DNA of 36,876 nt from an uncultured Bacteroides sp. (GTDB lineage Bacteria; Bacteroidota; Bacteroidia; Bacteroidales; Bacteroidaceae). The notes under the pieces are model-generated. The model did not search any database. It was not told the origin of the DNA and saw only the letters and a list, made by a program, of their open reading frames with translations. Each line of letters begins with the position of its first letter. Positions within the stretch are counted from its first letter, which is position 1. The stretch covers positions 1 through 36,876 of the forward strand of contig CASDXG010000078.1 of the NCBI GenBank assembly GCA_949285025.1. Direction: 5' to 3'. The translations under genes and the position numbers were made by a program. Shown piece after piece: positions 1-11,921 of this stretch.

Positions 1-930
1 TTTCTCATGATCATGGAAACGGTAATGATCATCACCGAATCCCAATGCCTTGTGCCATTTTAAACGAGTCTGTTTCCAAGTATTGAACCACTCTAATTCG
101 GTTCCCGGTTTTACAAAGAACTGCATTTCCATTTGTTCAAACTCGCGCATGCGGAAGATAAACTGACGGGCTACGATCTCATTACGGAAAGCCTTCCCTA
201 TCTGGGCTATACCAAAAGGAATCTTCATCCTTCCTGTCTTCTGAACATTCAAATAATTTACGAATATACCTTGCGCCGTTTCGGGACGAAGATACACTTT
301 CATCGCGCCATCTGCCGTAGAACCCATCTCTGTTGTAAACATAAGATTGAATTGACGTACCTCAGTCCAGTTCTTCGTTCCGGAAATAGGACACACGATT
401 TCTTCATCAAGAATGATTTGTCTTAGTTCATTCAAGTCGTTTGCATTCATTGCTTTCGAGTAACGTTCATGCAAAGCATCCCGTTTCGCCTGATGCTCCA
501 ACACACGGGCGTTTGTCGAACGGAACTGTTTTTCATCAAAAGCGTCACCATATTTTTTTGCGGCCTTGGCCACTTCCTTGTTTATCTTCTCATCATATTT
601 GGCAATCTGGTCTTCTATCAAGACATCCGCACGGTAACGTTTTTTTGAATCACGATTATCTATCAAAGGGTCATTGAAAGCATCTACATGACCGGATGCT
701 TTCCATATCAACGGATGCATGAAGATTGCCGAATCAATTCCCACAATATTTTCATGTAAAAGTACCATACTTTGCCACCAATATTGCTTAATATTGTTCT
801 TCAACTCTACCCCCATCTGACCATAATCATACACGGCTCCGAGTCCATCATAGATATCGCTTGAAGGAAAAACAAAGCCATATTCCTTACAATGTGAGAC
901 TAATTTTTTAAAAACGTCTTCTTGTGCCAT
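1..930 (-). CDS. glyQS: Glycyl-tRNA synthetase, N-terminal 310 residues (3' end outside window)
   Basis: This is a class II aminoacyl-tRNA synthetase that charges tRNA-Gly in the cytoplasm. Reading from the ATG at 930, the frame stays open for exactly 310 codons to the window edge. The N-terminus has the family segment FVFPSSDIYDGLGAVYDYG (residues 20-38). ETAQGIFVNY (217-226), motif-2-like GIAQIGKAFRNEI (240-252) and FRMREFEQMEMQFF (259-272) follow, then the YRFHDHEK segment at the edge. This is the single-chain (alpha2) type, not the separate alpha/beta type. Motif 3 and the C-terminal anticodon-binding domain must lie beyond base 1; family members are around 500 residues, so roughly 200 are missing. 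A -7 box sits 47 bases upstream of the ATG. The gene is divergent from the MATE exporter. Confidence 0.96.
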   Translation of the reverse strand, partial: MAQEDVFKKLVSHCKEYGFVFPSSDIYDGLGAVYDYGQMGVELKNNIKQYWWQSMVLLHENIVGIDSAIFMHPLIWKASGHVDAFNDPLIDNRDSKKRYRADVLIEDQIAKYDEKINKEVAKAAKKYGDAFDEKQFRSTNARVLEHQAKRDALHERYSKAMNANDLNELRQIILDEEIVCPISGTKNWTEVRQFNLMFTTEMGSTADGAMKVYLRPETAQGIFVNYLNVQKTGRMKIPFGIAQIGKAFRNEIVARQFIFRMREFEQMEMQFFVKPGTELEWFNTWKQTRLKWHKALGFGDDHYRFHDHEK

Positions 931-976
931 TTCTTTTATCTGTTTGTTTTTACTTAATTTCTTATTTAATAGGGCA

Positions 977-984
977 CAAAGATA
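977..984 (-). promoter_or_regulatory. Bacteroides -7 box for glyQS
   Basis: On the minus strand this reads TATCTTTG, a match to TAnnTTTG. It lies 47 bases upstream of the glyQS ATG. The expected -33 TTTG is not clear; only a T-rich stretch is seen there. Confidence 0.6.
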
Positions 985-1082
985 GGGATTTATAAATAAA
1001 AAAAGGTGATAGGAATTATTAATTTATCTTAGCGTTCAATGCCTTTCAAGAACATAAAAGGCAAAAGACATCTTTTTTTTCA

Positions 1083-1090
1083 TACTTTTG
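1083..1090 (+). promoter_or_regulatory. Bacteroides -7 box for the first MATE gene
   Basis: TACTTTTG matches TAnnTTTG. The longest reading frame of the MATE gene could start at a TTG at 1088, which falls inside this box. Transcription would begin downstream of it, so the ATG at 1160 is the more likely start. No clear -33 TTTG is present. Confidence 0.6.
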
Positions 1091-1159
1091 TGTCGCTTTT
1101 TATATGCAAAACGTCATAACAAACGTATAGATAAATCGTCACTAATCCATTTATTTCTC

Positions 1160-2527
1160 ATGGCTAGAGATAAATATATACTAATGACTACGGCTTCGGT
1201 TCCTAAACTAATCGGTTCTTTGGCTGTTCCTACCATCATAAGCATGCTTATCACCTCGTTTTATGTCATGGCTGATACATACTTTGTCGGGAAAATAAAC
1301 ACCCAATCAACAGCGGCAGTAGGCATTTCTTTCTCTGTCATGGCCATCATTCAGGCCTTCGGTTTTTTTTTCGGACACGGTTCGGGCAATTACATATCCC
1401 GTAAACTCGGGGCGCAAGATTATGCGAATGCCGAAAAGATGGCGTCTACCGGATTCTTTTACGCCTTTACCATCGGGATAGTGATTGCCATTATCGTACA
1501 TTTATTCCTCACTCCCATCTGCATTTTACTCGGTTCCACTCCAACGATTCTGCCTTACACAGAAACTTATTTAAGCATTATCCTATTGGGAGCCCCTTTC
1601 ATGTCATCCTCTCTGGTGCTGAATAATCAGATGAGGTTTCAGGGGAATGCCATATATGCTATGGTCGGAATCAGTATAGGAGCGTTATTAAACATCGGAC
1701 TTGCGCCGATATTAATTTTTGTTTTCGAAATGGGTATAGCCGGAGCCGCATGGTCAACGACCATAAGTCAGGTATGTAGTTTCATTATTTTACTCATCAT
1801 GGATCACAAGGGAACGAATATACGCATCCGTTTCCGCAACTTTTCATGGAGCCCAATGCTATTAAAAGAAATTATATTCGGCGGAAGTCCCTCATTATGC
1901 CGGCAAGGATTAGCCAGTACCGCTACAATCCTACTGAATATTGCCGCAGGGAAATATGGAGACGCCGCCATTGCCGGGATGTCTATTGTCTCAAGAATCT
2001 GCATGTTCATCAACTCGTTTGTCATCGGATTCGGACAAGGTTTCCAACCTGTATGCGGGTTTAACTTCGGAGCCGGCTTATATACTCGTGTACGAAACGG
2101 ATTCTGGTTCTGTGTCAAATCCGGCGTTATTTTCCTTTCACTTTGCTCCATCATCGGATACATTTACGCTCCTGAAATAGTTTCCTGGTTCCGAAAAGAG
2201 GATCCTCTCGTCATTGAAATCGGAGCACAAGCCCTTCGCTGGCAATTAATCACGCTGCCTTTAGGCACATGGGTTATCCTTTGCAACATGATGCTTCAAA
2301 CAATCCGCCAACCGATGCGGGCAATCATCCTGTCATCTGCCCGGCAAGGCTTGTTTTTCATTCCGTTCATTCTGCTACTACCTACATTTCTCGGGCTGAA
2401 AGGTGTAGAAATATGCCAGGCCGTATCCGATTTGTGTTCATTTATTCTGGCGGTTCCTCTGACCATAGGAATATTAAAAAAGATGAGAACAGACCATCCT
2501 GTTCACGCAAACGATACACAGTATTAA
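1160..2527 (+). CDS. MATE family efflux transporter (MepA-like)
   Basis: An inner-membrane multidrug/toxin exporter of the MATE family, expected to be driven by a Na+ or H+ gradient. It has 455 residues from the ATG at 1160, with about twelve hydrophobic segments. The first repeat carries LIGSLAVPTIISMLITSFYV and ADTYFVGKI, followed by FGHGSGNYISRKLGA, typical of the MepA-like branch. The second half repeats the pattern (FINSFVIGFGQGFQPVCGFN). An in-frame TTG at 1088 would add 24 residues but overlaps the promoter box, and those residues are polar and unlike a MATE N-terminus. An ATG eight codons further in (1184) is a possible alternative start. Substrate cannot be told from sequence. Confidence 0.92.
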   Translation: MARDKYILMTTASVPKLIGSLAVPTIISMLITSFYVMADTYFVGKINTQSTAAVGISFSVMAIIQAFGFFFGHGSGNYISRKLGAQDYANAEKMASTGFFYAFTIGIVIAIIVHLFLTPICILLGSTPTILPYTETYLSIILLGAPFMSSSLVLNNQMRFQGNAIYAMVGISIGALLNIGLAPILIFVFEMGIAGAAWSTTISQVCSFIILLIMDHKGTNIRIRFRNFSWSPMLLKEIIFGGSPSLCRQGLASTATILLNIAAGKYGDAAIAGMSIVSRICMFINSFVIGFGQGFQPVCGFNFGAGLYTRVRNGFWFCVKSGVIFLSLCSIIGYIYAPEIVSWFRKEDPLVIEIGAQALRWQLITLPLGTWVILCNMMLQTIRQPMRAIILSSARQGLFFIPFILLLPTFLGLKGVEICQAVSDLCSFILAVPLTIGILKKMRTDHPVHANDTQY

Positions 2528-2558
2528 TCCGTTCTCATCGAAATCTGCCGATCAACGA

Positions 2559-2576
2559 CCCGGGCTTATGTCCGGG
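2559..2576. terminator. Short GC hairpin between convergent genes (possible terminator)
   Basis: CCCGG (2559-2563) pairs with CCGGG (2572-2576) around an 8-base loop, in the 53-base gap between the convergent MATE and GH27 genes. No T tract follows on either strand, so termination here is a weak inference. Confidence 0.3.
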
Positions 2577-2580
2577 CAAT

Positions 2581-4164
2581 CTATTTCTTTTTCAAAACAA
2601 ACTTATCAATATCAGGCGCCCAATTATAATCACATCCCATTCGAACCGTATTGTATCCCGGTTTCAACGAGACAGATACCGTAACATCTGCAGGCGTGTC
2701 AAAAGAACCGGAATCTAAATTCTTCAGATTCGTGCGCACTCCGTTCACATCAATATACATTGAACGTTTCCTTTCACTGACATAAGTCAATACCAAGTCA
2801 TAGTTTCCCCCATCAGAACTATACACGTTTTTCCACTCTGCATAGTTTTCCGGTTGAGCACCCAAGAAGCCGACCTTTGCCTTTCCCGACAATGTTCCGG
2901 CATAATCATAACGGGCAAATTTACGGATATCAATAGCACTAAAGCAAGGCAAATAGGCCCATTCTGCTTCATATAGCGTTGCATCCAACCGTTTTTCAGC
3001 ATCTAAGCGCAATACCTTAATGCTTCTTGCCGGTAATGTATAGGCCAAATTTCCGGAAACAGCACCACAATCCTGCCGGGCAATCAAATCGCGTACTTTC
3101 ACCTGCCCGCCCAGTTCAAGTCTCTCAAGCGGAACATTGAATGCACAAACCGTATCTGTCGGATTATACAATGCCACAGCACGGGTCGTTCCATGCAAAG
3201 TTTCAATATCTTTTACGAATACATATCCTTCATTCTCATGCAAAGCGACATATGCCTGCAAGCCCAAACAGTCTTGATTAATTGCAATCAGTTCCTCATT
3301 CTGCATCAGTTTTTTCGAAGATTCCGGTATCGTTGTCATATCACAGCCTATCAATAAAGGAGAACTCATGATGCACCACATGCCAAAATGCACCTCCTCT
3401 TCATTCAGAGGAAGCCCGCGACCGATTTCCAACATATCCATATCATTATAATGGCCTTCGCCCGCATAAGCTGAAAGATACATGTTTTTTTCAATGACAT
3501 ACTTAATGGAATTCCAGTCCAAACGGATATCTCCGCTGATACGCCACGATGCTGCAATTTCTTTCGCCCATGTGCCGGGAAAATCCCACCGACAGATATT
3601 CATCGACACACGCTCGTTCTTATCTGTCTGCCGAATCGCTTCATATATTTCACGGTAACGTTTCTTTTCATCCAATCCCAATTGCGAGCCACCGCAATAA
3701 TCTATCTTTATAAAATCAAAATCCCATTCATCAAAATAAAGCTTGGCATCCAATAAATCATAACCATAAAGTCCTCCTTGCACACCGGGACAAGTCGGAT
3801 CGGAGATCGAATGACAAGAACTGACTCCCGCGTCCGAATAGATGCCGGCCTTTAAACCTTTTGAATGAATATAGTCGGCCATTGCACGCATTCCCGACGG
3901 GAACAGCTTTGCATCATAAGTCATTTTACCCGTAACGGAATCGCGCCATCCGAAAAAACCGTCATCAATATTAATATAAGAATATCCGGCTTCTTTAAAG
4001 CCTAACTCCACCATCGCATCAGCCTGAGCCTTAATAATATCCTCATTAATATTGACGCCAAATGTATTCCACGAGCTCCACCCCATCACAGGCGCGTCAC
4101 ACCTTCTCTTCTGTCTGCATCCCCTCCTCCAAAAGGCGAAGTAACAGATTGACAAGCCACGCAT
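2581..4164 (-). CDS. GH27 alpha-galactosidase with C-terminal CBM35/CBM6-like domain; N-terminus disrupted
   Basis: Retaining exo-alpha-galactosidase releasing terminal alpha-1,6 galactose (melibiose, raffinose-family oligosaccharides, galactomannan side chains). In this frame the catalytic domain starts at APVMGWSSWNTFG (residues 24-36). It contains YINIDDGFFG (63-72), the nucleophile Asp155 in FIKIDYCGG, and the acid/base Asp212 in WRISGDIRLDW. Residues ~400-527 (from EAEWAYLPC) form a beta-sandwich of CBM35/CBM6 type. Residues 1-23 are basic and Cys-rich and do not look like a signal peptide. A lipoprotein signal peptide is encoded just upstream in a different frame (see 4086-4204), so two frame changes separate start and enzyme. 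An internal start at 4164 would give a cytoplasmic enzyme. Divergent from the GH32 operon. The family call is secure; whether it is functional is not. Confidence 0.85.
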   Translation of the reverse strand: MRGLSICYFAFWRRGCRQKRRCDAPVMGWSSWNTFGVNINEDIIKAQADAMVELGFKEAGYSYINIDDGFFGWRDSVTGKMTYDAKLFPSGMRAMADYIHSKGLKAGIYSDAGVSSCHSISDPTCPGVQGGLYGYDLLDAKLYFDEWDFDFIKIDYCGGSQLGLDEKKRYREIYEAIRQTDKNERVSMNICRWDFPGTWAKEIAASWRISGDIRLDWNSIKYVIEKNMYLSAYAGEGHYNDMDMLEIGRGLPLNEEEVHFGMWCIMSSPLLIGCDMTTIPESSKKLMQNEELIAINQDCLGLQAYVALHENEGYVFVKDIETLHGTTRAVALYNPTDTVCAFNVPLERLELGGQVKVRDLIARQDCGAVSGNLAYTLPARSIKVLRLDAEKRLDATLYEAEWAYLPCFSAIDIRKFARYDYAGTLSGKAKVGFLGAQPENYAEWKNVYSSDGGNYDLVLTYVSERKRSMYIDVNGVRTNLKNLDSGSFDTPADVTVSVSLKPGYNTVRMGCDYNWAPDIDKFVLKKK

Positions 4165-4204
4165 ATCGAAGACAATGCGGCGATAAATAATTTTTCCCTC
4201 TCAT
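4086..4204 (-). pseudogene. Out-of-frame start codon and lipoprotein signal peptide of the GH27 gene
   Basis: On the minus strand an ATG at 4204 reads M-R-G-K and then runs to a stop at 4097. The frame one base back encodes KLFIAALSSICVACQSVTSP from 4193, a classic basic n-region, hydrophobic core and lipobox-like VAC. That frame stops at 4086-4088. The GH27 catalytic frame is the third one. Adding one base to the A5 run at 4191-4195 and one more base before 4092 would join start, signal peptide and enzyme. This could be sequencing error or real gene decay. Confidence 0.65.
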
Positions 4205-4265
4205 ACACTTTTTTTATTTAGTTGACAGATTGATGATAAAAGATTTCCAACTTCTAATAGACATA

Positions 4266-4296
4266 CAAATGTATAAAGAAAAAAGAACTCAACAAA
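4266..4296 (-). promoter_or_regulatory. Bacteroides promoter for the GH27 gene
   Basis: On the minus strand TTTG (4293-4296) is followed after 19 bases by TACATTTG (4266-4273), a full consensus match. It lies about 60 bases upstream of the ATG at 4204, so the promoter is intact even though the coding start is broken. A second TTTG lies at 4297-4300. Confidence 0.7.
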
Positions 4297-4399
4297 CAAA
4301 ATGATTCTTCGAATTCCTTTACACAAAACATTTCATTGTTTTCACACAAAGTTCCTTATTTTTTTCCTGAAACAAGCCTGTTTTTATAAATATCTTTTT

Positions 4400-4418
4400 T
4401 ACCTTTGTGACAAAGGTA
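4400..4418 (+). promoter_or_regulatory. Palindromic -7 box of the GH32 operon promoter
   Basis: TACCTTTG (4400-4407), TGA, CAAAGGTA (4411-4418) form a perfect 8-bp inverted repeat with a 3-base centre. The left arm matches the -7 consensus on the plus strand and the right arm matches it on the minus strand. Two copies of TTTATAAAT (4383-4391 and 4419-4427) flank it. It lies about 50 bases upstream of the GH32 ATG. The repeat may be an operator overlapping the promoter, or a two-way promoter. Confidence 0.55.
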
Positions 4419-4455
4419 TTTATAAATCCAACCATTAAAAACACCATAAAGAAAC

Positions 4456-6096
4456 ATGAACACTTTTAAAAAGGCATTTTTTTTTGCAAGCACACTCACT
4501 CTTTTCTGTACACCTTCTCAAGCAGAAGACATTGTATTTAAAATCACTAAACAATATCTGAATTTCCCCATATCACATCAAACCGACAGGCATCAAATGA
4601 CATTCGAAACGGAAGATGAGCCTGATCTAACCGTAAATATACGTTTAGCTCCCGAAAAGGCCGATTATTGGGTATTCAAGGATGTCTCTCATTTAAAAGG
4701 GAAAACAGTTAAAATCAGCTATAACGGCGACAAAACCGGACTGAAAAGCATTTATCAGTCAGATGAATTCGCGGGACAAGACAGTCTTTACAAAGAAAAG
4801 AACCGCCCGCAGTTTCACTTCACTACCCGCAGAGGATGGGTAAATGATCCGAACGGACTGGTATATTACGATGGAGAATACCATTTATTCTACCAACACA
4901 ATCCGTATGAACGGGAATGGGAAAACATGCATTGGGGACATGCAGTCAGCAAGGATCTCATTCATTGGGAAGAGCTTCCCGATGCTTTGTGCCCGGATAA
5001 GTTAGGAACTATCTTCTCCGGCTCGGCTGTCATTGACGACAAAAACACTTCCGGATTCGGGAAAGACGGAATAAAGCCCATGGTCGCTGCTTTCACTTAT
5101 GCCCGGAGTGACCGTCAAGCACAAGGTATCGCTTACAGTTTGGACAAGGGGCGCACGTTCACCAAATACGAGAAAAATCCGATAATAGACTCAAAAAAAT
5201 TATGGAACACGAACGATACTCGCGACCCGAAGGTATTCCGTTACGAACTGAATAACGAATGGGTTCTCGTTTTAAACGAACGTGACGGACACAGCATCTA
5301 TACATCCGAGAACTTAAAAGACTGGACTTACCGCAGCCACATTACAGGATTTTGGGAATGTCCCGAATTATTCGAGCTGGCAGTCGATGACAACCCCAAC
5401 AACAAGAAATGGGTGATGTACGGAGCTTCCGGCACATATATGATCGGACAATTCGATGGAAGAGTCTTTACTCCGGAATCGGGTAAACATGTTTATGCGA
5501 CAGGCTCTATCTACGCCGCACAGACATTCAACAACCAACCCGAAGGAAGAAGAATACAAATAGGATGGGGACGCATCAGTCACTCGGGCATGCCATTCAA
5601 CGGAATGTATCTTCTCCCGACAGAACTGAAACTTAAAACGACCAAAGACGGCATCCGCCTTGTCAGTACGCCCATAAAAGAATGCGAACAACTGTTTCAT
5701 CCGCAAAAAAAATGGAATAATCTCACTTCAGATGAAGCCAACAAACTGATGAAAGAATACTATGATGCAGACTGCCTGCGCATTAAAACTACCATAAAGC
5801 TTTCGCACGCCACCGATGCAGGCTTCAATCTTTTCGGCCAAAGAATGATTGGATACGACATGAATAACACAATGTTGAACGGCAGATTCTATTCTCCACA
5901 GGATCCGACAAGCATGGAACTCTCAGCAGACATCTACATAGACCGCACAAGCATTGAGGTCTTTATCGACGGAGGGCTTTATTCCTACTCTATGGAACGG
6001 CGTCCGGATACAAGCAACAAGGAAGGCTTCCATTTTTGGGGAAACAACATTACGGTAAAAAATCTCGAAGTATTCTCTGTTGACTCTATTTGGTAA
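4456..6096 (+). CDS. GH32 fructanase (levanase/inulinase/beta-fructosidase type)
   Basis: Secreted retaining hydrolase releasing fructose from beta-fructosides such as inulin, levan or sucrose. It has 546 residues, with a signal peptide ending near SQA (residue 23). A ~100-residue N-terminal beta domain precedes the five-bladed propeller. The three GH32 signatures are complete: WVNDPNG (nucleophile Asp131), RDPKVF (transition-state stabiliser Asp257) and ECPELF (acid/base Glu301). The C-terminal beta-sandwich runs from ~390 and includes DRTSIEVFIDGG. The preference for inulin, levan or sucrose cannot be read from these motifs. It is first in a plus-strand run with GH172 (21-base gap) and GH2 (20-base gap), transcribed from the palindromic promoter upstream. 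Confidence 0.94.
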   Translation: MNTFKKAFFFASTLTLFCTPSQAEDIVFKITKQYLNFPISHQTDRHQMTFETEDEPDLTVNIRLAPEKADYWVFKDVSHLKGKTVKISYNGDKTGLKSIYQSDEFAGQDSLYKEKNRPQFHFTTRRGWVNDPNGLVYYDGEYHLFYQHNPYEREWENMHWGHAVSKDLIHWEELPDALCPDKLGTIFSGSAVIDDKNTSGFGKDGIKPMVAAFTYARSDRQAQGIAYSLDKGRTFTKYEKNPIIDSKKLWNTNDTRDPKVFRYELNNEWVLVLNERDGHSIYTSENLKDWTYRSHITGFWECPELFELAVDDNPNNKKWVMYGASGTYMIGQFDGRVFTPESGKHVYATGSIYAAQTFNNQPEGRRIQIGWGRISHSGMPFNGMYLLPTELKLKTTKDGIRLVSTPIKECEQLFHPQKKWNNLTSDEANKLMKEYYDADCLRIKTTIKLSHATDAGFNLFGQRMIGYDMNNTMLNGRFYSPQDPTSMELSADIYIDRTSIEVFIDGGLYSYSMERRPDTSNKEGFHFWGNNITVKNLEVFSVDSIW

Positions 6097-6117
6097 TTTC
6101 TGTTTTATCTGAACAAC

Positions 6118-8220
6118 ATGAAACATCAAATTCGTCTTTTCTCGTACTTCATAGCGTTCATAGCAGGGATTATGCTATTCCTTACGTCCTGTCATACGCA
6201 TCAGATCACGTTCGAATCTTTACTGGAGGAAATGACTTCTCCCACAGATGTCACACGTTTCCCCGATCCTCCTTTTATCTGTCTGCAAGCAAGCAGTTAC
6301 GACCGCGCATCAGTTTCACCACAACAGCCGGGCTGGTTTGCCAACAACGACGGATTCGGATGCATCCGAACGGATACAATCGGGAAACGCATAGAAAAAG
6401 TTATGTTCGATGAACAAGGGCCCGGTGTAATAATCCGCATTTGGATTACCACACTCGACACACGAGGTACATGGAGATTCTACTTCGATGGAGAGGAAAT
6501 GCCACGATGGGTCATTCCGGCGTACGACTTAATGAAAGCAAATCTTCCCGGTGTCGGCAAAGGACTCGTCCAGGCTCATACAAGTTATTCTCCGGAGGGG
6601 AAAGGAGGCAATACTTCTTTTTTACCTATTCCCTACGGGAAAAGTTGTAAAATCACATTTGAAGATGAAAAAGGTGTTCAGCCTACTCCAAAATATTATC
6701 ACATAAACTACCGGAAATACCCGGCAGGAACAACTATCGAAACTTTTTCTTTGGATAAAGTAAAGCGAGCAGCCAAGAAAATCGCGGAAGTAAACCAGAC
6801 GTTACTTCATCCGTCATTTCTACAAACAGGCGAACTTTCTGAAAAAGCGGCGAAACTCCTTCCCGGAGATTCACTGCAACTTTCCCTCCCCAATGGAGAA
6901 CAATGTATTCGACAAATTGAATTCAACGTACAATATCCCGACAGCAGCACATATGCACAACTCATGCGCCAGCTTCTCTTGACGGCAAGTTTCGACAAAA
7001 AGCAAACCATATGGGTACCTTTAGGCGATTTTTCAGGAGGAGGAATGGGAGCACCATCCGTAGAAAGTTGGTTCTTATCTTCCAATGGGAAAGGGCAAAT
7101 CATCAGCCGATGGCCTATGCCTTATCGCGAAGAAGGCAAGTTGACAATAAAAAACCAGTCCGAATCTCCGGCTGAAATCAGCCTGCGCGTTCGCACAATC
7201 CCTACGAAATGGGACACTCAATCACTTTATTTTCATGCATCGTGGAAACAACAAAATCACATCTACATCCATAACAATCCGACAGAAGATGCGCAATGCG
7301 TAACCTGGAATTTTGCAACAATCAAAGGAAAGGGCTTGTATATGGGCGATGTTCTTACTCTTTTTAATCATGCTCCACGATGGTATGGCGAAGGAGATGA
7401 AAAGATATGGGTCGATGAAGACAGCTTTCCTTCACACTTCGGAACGGGAACAGAAGACTACTATAACAGTTCATGGGCACCGGTAATTCCCTTTCATACG
7501 CCGTTCGGCGGCGCGCCTCGTGCCGATCTGAACAGTTCGCATGGATATAACACCTTCTTCAGAACCCGCATCCTTGACGGAATTCCATTCAATAAAAGTC
7601 TGAAATTCGACATTGAAATGCTGGGATGGAACAAAGGATATGCCGATTACTCCACTACAATATATTGGTACGGAGACTATAATTCACAAGCATACGGAAC
7701 ATCAGGAACCGACAAACTCCGGGAAAAATTACTCCCGGCTCCGGAAGATCCCGCCAAGTATAAAATTCCAGACGCCATCGAATTTGAAACATTAAAATAC
7801 TCATCTAAATCAGAGGGCTTACATGTCAGAGAACAAGACATGACGGAATATATAGAACATCGGTGGAGCAAAGCTAAACATCTGTTATGTTTTGACGGAA
7901 AGCCCGGCGACTTTATCGAATTTTCTTTCGACAAATTAGAGAAAACACCCCGACAAATTATTTTATACAATACGATGGCTAACGATTATGCTACCCTTGA
8001 TTTCTATATAAACGACCGATTAGTCAAGAAAAACTGGGACGGCTATCACCCGAATGTTATTCCTGCTGCTCCTATTCATTTAGGGACTTTTACTCCGCAA
8101 AACGGAAAATTGCGACTGAAAATCGTATGGAAAGGGACAAATCCGAAAGCTGTCGGAGTAAAATACCTGGCAGGATTTGACTGTATCCGTCTCATTCCGT
8201 CCGCTAATGCTGATAATTAA
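6118..8220 (+). CDS. GH172 (DUF2961) lipoprotein glycoside hydrolase
   Basis: Predicted surface or periplasmic lipoprotein, 700 residues, with lipobox LTSC (Cys25). Characterised GH172 members act on alpha-D-fructofuranosyl linkages (difructose dianhydride I synthase/hydrolase) or alpha-D-arabinofuranosides. The first jelly-roll half contains FGCIRTDTIG and GPGVIIRIWITT. The second contains RWYGEGDEKIWVDED and HFGTGTEDYYNSSW, whose Glu425 and Glu446 are the natural candidates for the catalytic pair. A C-terminal beta-sandwich (~545-700) follows the core. Its neighbour is a fructan-active GH32, so a fructose-containing substrate fits, but arabinofuranoside activity cannot be excluded. Confidence 0.9.
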   Translation: MKHQIRLFSYFIAFIAGIMLFLTSCHTHQITFESLLEEMTSPTDVTRFPDPPFICLQASSYDRASVSPQQPGWFANNDGFGCIRTDTIGKRIEKVMFDEQGPGVIIRIWITTLDTRGTWRFYFDGEEMPRWVIPAYDLMKANLPGVGKGLVQAHTSYSPEGKGGNTSFLPIPYGKSCKITFEDEKGVQPTPKYYHINYRKYPAGTTIETFSLDKVKRAAKKIAEVNQTLLHPSFLQTGELSEKAAKLLPGDSLQLSLPNGEQCIRQIEFNVQYPDSSTYAQLMRQLLLTASFDKKQTIWVPLGDFSGGGMGAPSVESWFLSSNGKGQIISRWPMPYREEGKLTIKNQSESPAEISLRVRTIPTKWDTQSLYFHASWKQQNHIYIHNNPTEDAQCVTWNFATIKGKGLYMGDVLTLFNHAPRWYGEGDEKIWVDEDSFPSHFGTGTEDYYNSSWAPVIPFHTPFGGAPRADLNSSHGYNTFFRTRILDGIPFNKSLKFDIEMLGWNKGYADYSTTIYWYGDYNSQAYGTSGTDKLREKLLPAPEDPAKYKIPDAIEFETLKYSSKSEGLHVREQDMTEYIEHRWSKAKHLLCFDGKPGDFIEFSFDKLEKTPRQIILYNTMANDYATLDFYINDRLVKKNWDGYHPNVIPAAPIHLGTFTPQNGKLRLKIVWKGTNPKAVGVKYLAGFDCIRLIPSANADN

Positions 8221-8225
8221 TTTAA

Positions 8226-11810
<3,585 letters not shown>

Positions 11811-11832
11811 ACAATCTGGAATAACATTTAAG

Positions 11833-11900
11833 AAGCACGGGCTGCACATCTTCATAAAGGCTTCAACCCCTTATGAACCATTGAGCAGTCCGTGCTTTTA
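11833..11900 (+). terminator. Two-stem hairpin terminator after the GH2 gene
   Basis: AAGCACGGGCTG (11833-11844) pairs with CAGTCCGTGCTT (11886-11897), 12 bp with one G-U, followed by TT. The long loop holds a second stem, TTCATAAAGG (11851-11860) with CCTTATGAA (11869-11877), with one bulged A. It separates the GH2 gene from the DUF3863-like gene. The T tract is short, so read-through or partial termination is possible. Confidence 0.6.
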
Positions 11901-11921
11901 ATTGATAAAAATATTACGGAA

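Noticed and set aside
1088-1159. Upstream TTG start extending the first MATE transporter
   Set aside because: The TTG overlaps the -7 promoter box and the added residues are not membrane- or family-like.
4164-4204. Programmed -1 frameshifting as an explanation of the GH27 N-terminus
   Set aside because: The GGGAAAA heptamer near the start is not in the register needed for slippage from the ATG frame, and two separate shifts would be required.
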